A stretch of DNA of 14,128 nucleotides from PCC-7336 sp039817825. Its GTDB lineage: Bacteria; Cyanobacteriota; Cyanobacteriia; Thermostichales; PCC-7336. The position numbers and the translations under genes are program-made. The notes under the pieces are model-generated. The model ran no database searches, was not told where the DNA came from, and saw nothing but the letters and a program-made list of their open reading frames with translations. The DNA lies in assembly GCA_039817825.1 (NCBI GenBank), contig JBCBVA010000099.1, forward strand, positions 1 to 14,128. Reading direction: 5' to 3'. This document shows positions 8,611 through 14,128 of the stretch, one piece after another. Position 1 is the stretch's first letter; every line of letters begins with the position of its first letter.

Positions 8611-8640
8611 TTGACAGGCCGATCCCTACAACTCGAAATT
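8611..8640 (+). promoter_or_regulatory. Possible promoter with a consensus -35 hexamer
   Basis: TTGACA at 8611-8616 matches the bacterial -35 consensus exactly. The best -10 candidate at standard spacing is GAAATT at 8635-8640, which matches only half of TATAAT. It lies 34 bases before the chosen start of the secreted-protein gene, which would leave a very short leader. If real, transcripts from here would not contain the stem-loop block upstream. Confidence 0.22.
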
Positions 8641-8673
8641 ATCACTAGCTATCATCACTATGGAGTTCAATTC

Positions 8674-9597
8674 ATGAATGCATTTCTCAAGGTACTAGCG
8701 ACCACAACCGTATTGGGTGTTACCAGCGCAATTGTGATTCCAACGATCGCCCAAACAAATCCTTCCGAACTTCGCCTTCGCGTTGAGGAGGATGCCCCTC
8801 CATTAGACGTTGTAGAGACTCCCGCCACAATTGGTGCTGTCGAACAAAACATCACTCGCTTCAAGCCCGAACTATCGATTGCGTCCCCCCAACCCAATCA
8901 GGTTCTCGAAACTGGCGCAGTGGAATTGCAGCTCCAGGTTCGGCGATTACCTGTAGCCTACGATCCTGACACCGGTTTAGGGGCTCATGTCAAAGTGATT
9001 GTCGATAACAACGAACCGATTGACTATTTCAATGTCAACGAACCGCTGGTTCTTCAGCTTTCTCCGGGAACCCACACAATTCGTACGATCGCTGCCAGTC
9101 CTTGGGATAGCAGTTATCGAGGTCTAGATGCTTTTGACTCTGTCACCTTTCACGTAGAGGAAGCGGATGGGCGCAACAATCCCACTATTCAAGTCGGAAG
9201 TCCCTTGTTAACCGTTACATCCCCCAGCGGCAGCTACGGTAGCGATCCGATTTTGCTGGATTATATTGTGGACGGGGTCAACCTCGGGGCCGCCAAGATA
9301 CGCTATACCGTCAACGGCATCAGTGCAGAAACGACCTCCCGCATGCCGATGTATTTAGAAGGGTGGCTTCCGGGAGAGAATCAACTGGTGGTGGAGCTGG
9401 TTGGCCCTGACGGTTCTGTATTGGATAACAACGGCACTGGGATCAATCGCATTGAACGAACCATTTTCCTCGATGCTCAACAGGTTGACGGGTTATCGCA
9501 ATTGGTGGATGGAGCATTTCAACCATCTGATTTAAGAAACGCTCTCGGCCCAAACCCGTTTGTGTATGACGATCGGGGAAATCCGCGACTGCTGTAG
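8674..9597 (+). CDS. Secreted protein with two tandem beta-rich (Ig-like) repeats, 307 aa
   Basis: I do not recognise a named family. The chosen start at 8674 gives a typical Sec signal peptide: K6, a hydrophobic core (VLATTTVLGVTSAIVIP) and a likely cleavage after A26 (TIA/Q). GGAG lies 8 bases before this ATG. An in-frame TTG at 8611 is possible but would bury the signal. The mature protein begins with an acidic stretch (RVEEDAPPLDVVE). Two similar modules follow, one opening with LSIASPQPNQ and the other with LTVTSPSGSYG. Each runs about 90 residues of alternating strands, with phrases such as LSPGTHTIRTIAASP and LPGENQLVVELVGPDG at matching places. This is the look of Ig-like or Fn3-like domains. 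It is probably periplasmic or extracellular. No transmembrane anchor or lipobox is seen after the signal. The C-terminus ends in VYDDRGNPRLL. It converges with the Crp-type gene, with 26 bp between stops. Confidence 0.78.
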   Translation: MNAFLKVLATTTVLGVTSAIVIPTIAQTNPSELRLRVEEDAPPLDVVETPATIGAVEQNITRFKPELSIASPQPNQVLETGAVELQLQVRRLPVAYDPDTGLGAHVKVIVDNNEPIDYFNVNEPLVLQLSPGTHTIRTIAASPWDSSYRGLDAFDSVTFHVEEADGRNNPTIQVGSPLLTVTSPSGSYGSDPILLDYIVDGVNLGAAKIRYTVNGISAETTSRMPMYLEGWLPGENQLVVELVGPDGSVLDNNGTGINRIERTIFLDAQQVDGLSQLVDGAFQPSDLRNALGPNPFVYDDRGNPRLL

Positions 9598-9623
9598 TCG
9601 TTGCTCTAGGAGAGGCCGTTCGG

Positions 9624-10277
9624 CTAGTGCATCAGGTTAATTCCGTATTCCATAAATTGCCATTCATTGTCCGAGGTCGTTTCGGTGCCGATTGTGCTTC
9701 CCGACCGGGAAATCAGTCCGTCCCGCTCTAGTTTGGCTAACGTTCTATAAAATGCTTCGGGAGTGAGTCCAATTTGTTCGGCAATATCTTTGTACGAGCG
9801 ATCGAGCTTAACGTATTTTTCATCAGCTCCTTTCACCAGACTGAGATATCTCATGACTCGCTCTTGTGCGGAACGGATCGTTCTTAGCTCTAAACTGTAG
9901 GACATAAATTGAATGGTTTTGAGCATGTTGTTTGCAAACAGCTTCATGGTTTCAGACTGGCAATCAATTGCTCGTTGAATCAGCGTAATCGGATAGGTTA
10001 GTACGCATGAATCAAGTTCGCATACTGCATTGTCAAAGTACACGCGGTTGAGAATGGAAAGCTCTCCAAACATCTCGCCGGGGCGCACAATTCTGAGAGG
10101 GACGGGCTTTCCGTCACTGGTATAACGTTCGATTTTTATCCGTCCGGATTGGAGAATGAACATGCTATCTGCCTTATGACTTTGGCAGTAGATTAACTCT
10201 CCTTTTTGGAACTTTCTGAGCGTTCCTGATGTTGAATGTGCGATCGTTCGATTGCCGGAACCTAGCGGTTGTGTCAT
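9624..10277 (-). CDS. Crp/Fnr-family transcriptional regulator, 217 aa
   Basis: A cyclic-nucleotide-binding-like beta barrel spans about residues 19-110, with FQKGELIYCQ and PGEMFGELSIL. A long dimerisation helix covers about 111-140, and a winged helix-turn-helix covers about 141-195, including YKDIAEQIGLTPEAFYRTLAKLERDGLI. The phosphate-binding cassette is altered: aligned without gaps to E. coli CRP, the R82-S83 pair that holds cAMP is D82-N83 here, so cAMP binding by the usual mode is unlikely. No Fe-S cysteine cluster like that of FNR is present; the cysteines are scattered (31, 86, 91, 106). In the recognition helix the Glu and last Arg of the CRP motif are kept (E174, R178), but Pro replaces the first Arg, so its operator may differ from TGTGA. 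It stands alone, convergent with the secreted-protein gene. The start is weakly supported by GGATCGC upstream. Confidence 0.88.
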   Translation of the reverse strand: MTQPLGSGNRTIAHSTSGTLRKFQKGELIYCQSHKADSMFILQSGRIKIERYTSDGKPVPLRIVRPGEMFGELSILNRVYFDNAVCELDSCVLTYPITLIQRAIDCQSETMKLFANNMLKTIQFMSYSLELRTIRSAQERVMRYLSLVKGADEKYVKLDRSYKDIAEQIGLTPEAFYRTLAKLERDGLISRSGSTIGTETTSDNEWQFMEYGINLMH

Positions 10278-10598
10278 GGTTAAGCGATCCAGTTAGAAGG
10301 TCTTGAAAGTAATCACAGGCGCTGCGACAAGATGCTGCGCACAGCACGAGGTGGGATAGAGCAAAATTATTTTCGACAAGCCAAACGAATCAATGTGACA
10401 ATCCTAAGGACATTGAGCTATCCCTACGACTAGAGACGAGCCTGTCTTTTCTTATGTGTTCTTGATAGGAGTTCTGCTTACCAGAGTCAGGGGCTATTGG
10501 CACAACTCTCGGTCGATGTAGAACCTAACCGTTCGGCTAGGATGATTGTCGTTGACGGTCAGGGATATTCACGCTGTAGTCTCGATCTCCTCACTCTC
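10278..10598. other. Intergenic region between the Crp-type and response-regulator genes
   Basis: About 320 bp with no supported gene. Both flanking genes are on the minus strand, so it should contain the end of the regulator transcript and the promoter of the Crp-type gene. No convincing -35/-10 pair or palindromic Crp-type operator was found. A minus-strand hairpin near 10523-10540 is listed separately. Confidence 0.45.
10523..10540 (-). terminator. Possible hairpin downstream of the response regulator
   Basis: On the minus strand the sequence CCTAGCC-GAAC-GGTTAGG can fold into a 7-bp stem with one G-U pair and a GAAC tetraloop, about 60 bases past the response-regulator stop. No run of T follows, so it would be a weak or factor-dependent terminator at best. 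Confidence 0.25.
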
Positions 10599-11222
10599 TC
10601 AATCCCCCAATCTTGCCAGCCCTCGCCTCAACGCGACGACAACAGCTTGGGTGCGATCGTTGACGCCTAATTTCTGGAAGATATGGTTGATGTGAAATTT
10701 GACAGTTCCTTCGCTGAGATTGAGTTTTTCAGCTAGAGCACTGGTACTGCTACCTCGCACCATTAAATTAAGGACTTCCTGTTCCCGTTCGGTCAGTTCA
10801 TCCGAACTCATGCGTTCAGCCAGTTTAAGGGCGACGTTTGCGGGCAGGTAGCGTTGGTCGTTGTAGACAGTGCGGACGGCGTCGATCAGATCTTCAAAAT
10901 CGGCGTCTTTGAGAATGTAGCCTCTGGCTCCGGCTTGGAGTCCTCGGTAAATGTCTTCGTCAGTGTCGTAGGTGGTGAGGATGATAATTTTGGCATCGGG
11001 CGTACGGGCGCGGATGCGGGCGATCGCGTCTACCCCTTCTAAGTTGGGCATCCGCAGATCCATCAGGGTGACGTCGGGTTGATGGGTGTCGTGCAAGTCT
11101 ACAGCTTCGAGGCCATCGCAGGCTTCGGCAACAACGGTGAACTCGGCTTGGCGCTGCAGGATAGAGACAATGCCCTGGCGAACAATGCCGTGATCTTCGG
11201 CGACTAGGAGGGTGATGGGCAT
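10599..11222 (-). CDS. NarL/FixJ-type response regulator, 207 aa
   Basis: A receiver domain covers residues 1-120. The acidic pair E9-D10, phospho-acceptor D55 in LMDLRMP, T83/T84 in ILTTYD and K105 in GYILKDA are all in place, so it should be phosphorylated normally. A LuxR-type helix-turn-helix follows at about 142-205, starting LTEREQEVLNLMVRG and including LNLSEGTVKFHINHIFQKLGV with the usual spacing. It is a DNA-binding output regulator. The gene lies 130 bp downstream of the histidine kinase on the same strand, and NarL-type regulators normally pair with HisKA_3 kinases such as that one, so they are probably a cognate pair. The start at 11222 has no strong Shine-Dalgarno site. Target genes cannot be inferred from the window. 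Confidence 0.95.
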   Translation of the reverse strand: MPITLLVAEDHGIVRQGIVSILQRQAEFTVVAEACDGLEAVDLHDTHQPDVTLMDLRMPNLEGVDAIARIRARTPDAKIIILTTYDTDEDIYRGLQAGARGYILKDADFEDLIDAVRTVYNDQRYLPANVALKLAERMSSDELTEREQEVLNLMVRGSSTSALAEKLNLSEGTVKFHINHIFQKLGVNDRTQAVVVALRRGLARLGD

Positions 11223-11352
11223 GTTATCCGGGATTCTAGGGATTCGATCGCTCGGGGGTCAATGGTGAGAGGTCAACTAGTATGGACGGACATGTAGCTC
11301 TTTGAGGTATTTTATACCGGCGTAAGTATCGCACGGGAAAGGGGTCACTAGC

Positions 11353-14061
11353 TTATGTATCGTTCAGCGGAATGGAGACTTCAATCGTGGTACCAATGCC
11401 GGGGGGGCTGATGAGATCGAAGGTGCCGTAAAAGCGGGTGGTGCGTTCGCGGATGCCGATCAGGCCAAAGCCGCTTTTGGTGGCGAGTTGGGCGGGATTG
11501 AAGCCTTTTCCGTCGTCGGCGATGCGGAGTTGGATGCGATCACTCCTAAAGTGCAAGGTGAGATCGAGTCGGGTGGCTTGGGCATGGCGCAGGGTGTTGG
11601 TGATGGCTTCTTGGCTAATGCGCAGTAGGTTGAGTTCCAGGTCATCGGGGAGGGGCGCGGGATTGCCTTCGAGATAGAAGTGTGTGTTGAGGCCGGTATC
11701 TCGTTGGGTTTGGGCGAGGGCTTTGCGCAGGGCATCGGGCAGGGAGTCGGTTTCTAGGGCTTCGGAGCGGAGGGCGCGGACGGAGCGGCGGGCTTCGGAG
11801 AGTCCGGCGCGGGCTAGGTCGCGGGCACGGCGGATGCAGGCTTGGGCTTCGGTGAAGTCTTGCATGGAGGGAAAGGAGCCGTCTTTGGCGGTGATGATGC
11901 CGCGGACGGCTTCAAGCTGTAGGGAGACGCCGGTGAAGGCTTGGGCAAGGGTGTCGTGGATTTCGCGGGCGAGGCGGGTGCGTTCGTCGGTGAGGGCGTT
12001 GCTGCGAGCTTGATCGGCCAGACGGGTGAGGTGGATGGCGAGGGTAGCTTGGTTGGTTAGCGCCTGAGCTAGCTCGATGTCATCTTGGGTAACCGAGCAC
12101 TCGTCTACAAAGGGTAAACCCATGAATCCTAGGACTCGATCTCCCATGACCAATGGAGCACATATGAAGCTCTTATGACCGCGTTGAAGGTGCCAGTCTA
12201 TGGAAGGCCGCCATATGTGGGGACCTGGTTTCAGGTTGGCTTGCAGGTCTTGGACGTAGAACGGCTTCTTCCCGAGCATCAACTCCCAAAAAGCAGGTGC
12301 CTCATCTACTGAAATAGGGCGCTGCCACAGTTTCATATCCCCCACGCTGGGCCAATCACCCTCATTTTCAGTAGCTATGTGCAACGAATATGTTTTGGCA
12401 GAGGAATCATAGAGAAAAAGGTGGCCGTTGACAGCGCCGGTTTGTTCAACCGCCTCATTGACGACCCGCTGGAGGAAGGCTTGTAGTTCTGGCTGCTGAG
12501 CCAGCGAGTCAATACTTCGCTTGAGAGCTTGATTCGATCGCGTCAGTTGGGCTGCTCGTTCCTGTGCCGCTTTCTCTTGTTCTTGCAGGATGGCGGTTTG
12601 CTTGGCGTCTTCAGCTAGGCGGGTGAGGTGAATCGCCAAGGTCGCTTGGTTGGCGAGAGCCTGAATGAATTCAAGTTGTTCGTGGTTCAGAGCGGTGTAT
12701 TGAGTAAAGGCGAAGCCAACAAAGCCGATAGGTTTGTTGCCAAGCTTAAGACAAATGCAGGTTGAAGATTTGTGCCCTAGAGACTCGTGCCACTCAATGG
12801 TTGTAGGCCAGAACAGCTCAGCAGCTTGAGGATGATTTTCATCTAATGTGAACGGTACGGTTGAGTCAGTTAGCACTTGCCAAAACGGCGTGATATCCGC
12901 CGAGACAGGACGCTTGAGGATCTCCGGATCGCCAGGAGCATTATGTTGATAGACTTCGCCGCCTCGAACAGCAATGTGGGTCTGCAGGGTATGGGTAGAA
13001 TCGTCATATAAGAACAGATATGCGCAAGCAGCCTGAATTTGCTCGACAATTTGGGTCAATATTGTGCCAAGAAAACCTTCTAGCTCCGGGGTCGTGGTCA
13101 AAGCATTCAGGGTTTGACTAATCGCCTCATTCGTCTTCGCCAGTTCCGCTGCTCGCACCTGCGCGGCTTTTTCCCGCTCTGCAAGGACAGTTTTCTCGGC
13201 TGCTTCGCGAGCTTGCTGTATCTGCTTGAGTTCGGTCACGTCTGTCTGAGTGCCCCAAACTCGCACCAGGCGATCGTCTTCAACAATGCCAATGACGTTA
13301 TTGAGGAAATAGCGCACGTTGCCCGAGATATCCTGCTCTTCGGATTCGCTGTTGCTGACGCGACAGTCAGGGCTGGCCAGCCATTCGCTCAAGAACTCGA
13401 TATTCTGCTCCGACGCTTCAACGTGAATATCGGTGAGCCGCCAGCCAATCATCTCCTCTGCTGTTTGATATCCGTACATCGCGGCAAAGGCGTCATTAGC
13501 CTCTGCGCCATAGCAGCGTTTGTAGAATAGATCGACCTGCTCGCGGACGGGTAAGCTTCGCTGAATGGGTTCGTCTAGCTCTAAGCGATAAATACCTTCG
13601 GTGCTAAGTTCGATCAGGTTGCGGTAGCGTTCCTCAGATTCGCGAGTCGAGTCTTCTTGAGCCTGACGTGAGATCGCCGCTGCGATACTTTCCGCCGCCA
13701 CCCGCAAAATCGAAATCTCGGCCTCGTCATACAACCGAGGTTCACCACAGTTGTCAAAGCCAATCTCACCCCAACACTGTCCCTGCACCATAATCGGCAC
13801 AATCAGCATTGATGTATTGCCCTGGGCCTCCATAAACTCCCGTTCAGGAGCAGACAGATCGGCAACTAAGAAATTGACAACTTCTCCACGTAAAAGCGAC
13901 TGATGGAATTCTAGAAAGCTACCGTCTAGCCGAAGGTGTTGTCCCTCATCTAAAAACTCAGGAACACAGGTAGCTGTTGACTCACGCCCTGCAGCACACC
14001 ATTCGTGGAGAAATTTGACTGCTAAGTGACCTGAATCAGGATGAATAACGTCTTGCGTGAG
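11353..14061 (-). CDS. Multi-sensor histidine kinase (GAF-PAS-GAF-GAF-HisKA_3-HATPase), N-terminus missing
   Basis: The frame is open from the TAG... stop side at 11353 to 14061, and the protein-like reading extends well above the first ATG at 13833. The extra 75 or so residues (for example HEWCAAGRE, FLEFHQSLLRGEVVNFLV) complete a GAF domain, so Met 13833 is internal. There is no ATG, GTG or TTG in frame above it before a stop at 14062-14064, which lies inside an inverted copy of the gene's own sequence. The gene is therefore 5' truncated at about 14055. Counting from Met 13833, the order is GAF, a PAS of the GIYRLELDEPI type (about 70-205), a charged coiled-coil linker, two similar GAF domains (about 235-405 and 440-605), HisKA_3 with H626 in REIHDTLAQAF, and an ATPase with N-box EAITNTLRHA, DDGKGF (773-778) and SGFGLIG. 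No membrane segment is seen, so it is probably a cytoplasmic sensor. It precedes the NarL-type regulator. Confidence 0.88.
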   Translation of the reverse strand, partial: LTQDVIHPDSGHLAVKFLHEWCAAGRESTATCVPEFLDEGQHLRLDGSFLEFHQSLLRGEVVNFLVADLSAPEREFMEAQGNTSMLIVPIMVQGQCWGEIGFDNCGEPRLYDEAEISILRVAAESIAAAISRQAQEDSTRESEERYRNLIELSTEGIYRLELDEPIQRSLPVREQVDLFYKRCYGAEANDAFAAMYGYQTAEEMIGWRLTDIHVEASEQNIEFLSEWLASPDCRVSNSESEEQDISGNVRYFLNNVIGIVEDDRLVRVWGTQTDVTELKQIQQAREAAEKTVLAEREKAAQVRAAELAKTNEAISQTLNALTTTPELEGFLGTILTQIVEQIQAACAYLFLYDDSTHTLQTHIAVRGGEVYQHNAPGDPEILKRPVSADITPFWQVLTDSTVPFTLDENHPQAAELFWPTTIEWHESLGHKSSTCICLKLGNKPIGFVGFAFTQYTALNHEQLEFIQALANQATLAIHLTRLAEDAKQTAILQEQEKAAQERAAQLTRSNQALKRSIDSLAQQPELQAFLQRVVNEAVEQTGAVNGHLFLYDSSAKTYSLHIATENEGDWPSVGDMKLWQRPISVDEAPAFWELMLGKKPFYVQDLQANLKPGPHIWRPSIDWHLQRGHKSFICAPLVMGDRVLGFMGLPFVDECSVTQDDIELAQALTNQATLAIHLTRLADQARSNALTDERTRLAREIHDTLAQAFTGVSLQLEAVRGIITAKDGSFPSMQDFTEAQACIRRARDLARAGLSEARRSVRALRSEALETDSLPDALRKALAQTQRDTGLNTHFYLEGNPAPLPDDLELNLLRISQEAITNTLRHAQATRLDLTLHFRSDRIQLRIADDGKGFNPAQLATKSGFGLIGIRERTTRFYGTFDLISPPGIGTTIEVSIPLNDT

Positions 14062-14128
14062 TCAACAGCTACCTGTGTTCCTGAGTTTTTAGATGAGGGA
14101 CAACACCTTCGGCTAGACGGTAGCTTTC
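13914..14128. repeat. Perfect 74-bp inverted repeat at the window end
   Basis: Bases 13914-13987 and 14055-14128 are exact reverse complements over all 74 positions, separated by 67 bp. The left arm and the spacer are coding sequence of the histidine kinase. The right arm is the same coding sequence inverted, and it ends exactly with the window. Position 13988 against 14054 no longer pairs, so the inner edge of the repeat is defined; the outer edge may continue beyond the window. Confidence 0.97.

Noticed and set aside
9616..10540. The 12-mer CCGTTCGGCTAG occurs on both sides of the Crp-type gene, at 9616-9627 and 10529-10540
   Set aside because: A few identical 12-mer pairs are expected by chance in 14 kb, the first copy overlaps the Crp-type stop codon, and no other insertion-site hallmarks such as terminal inverted repeats or target duplications are seen.

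Overview
The window looks like chromosomal DNA of a cyanobacterium. The octamer GCGATCGC (the HIP1 repeat typical of cyanobacterial genomes) recurs through the coding DNA, for example near 1831, 2704, 4460, 5065, 5608 and 7038. The protein set also fits: an 899-residue GH63 glucosidase, a GAF/PAS histidine kinase with a NarL-type regulator, and a Crp-type regulator. The genus cannot be told from the sequence alone.

Layout. From 7222 down to 240, on the minus strand, lies a compact five-gene run. In transcription order it holds a glucose 1-dehydrogenase-type SDR, an NADPH-dependent FMN reductase, a single-domain NAD(P)HX epimerase homologue, a GDE-type amylo-alpha-1,6-glucosidase and a GH63 glucosidase. 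Gaps are 4 bp, 63 bp, a TGATG-type overlap and about 75-90 bp, so one transcript is likely. From 7223 to 8673 there is a lower-GC stretch of about 1.45 kb with no convincing gene. It contains several short perfect inverted repeats and, near its right end, a nested stem-loop block (8498-8576) upstream of a plus-strand gene for a secreted protein with two beta-rich repeats. A Crp/Fnr-type regulator lies convergent to that gene. After about 320 bp without a gene come a NarL-type response regulator and, upstream of it on the same strand, a large multi-sensor histidine kinase.

How the genes may work together (inference). The five-gene run reads as a glucan or glucoside use module. Two glucosidases would release glucose and the dehydrogenase would oxidise it with NAD(P)+. 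The flavin reductase uses NAD(P)H and the epimerase homologue would repair damaged NAD(P)H. The kinase and the NarL-type regulator are probably a cognate pair; nothing in the sequence links them to the sugar genes.

The strongest anomaly is at the right end. Bases 13914-13987 are repeated as a perfect 74-bp inverted copy at 14055-14128, the last base of the window. The kinase reading frame is coherent up to about 14055 and hits a stop 8 bases into the inverted copy. This looks like a chimeric or assembly-end junction, or a genuine inversion, and it leaves the kinase without its N-terminus. I found no clear undescribed biological system. The gene cluster and the structured leader are the best biological leads.
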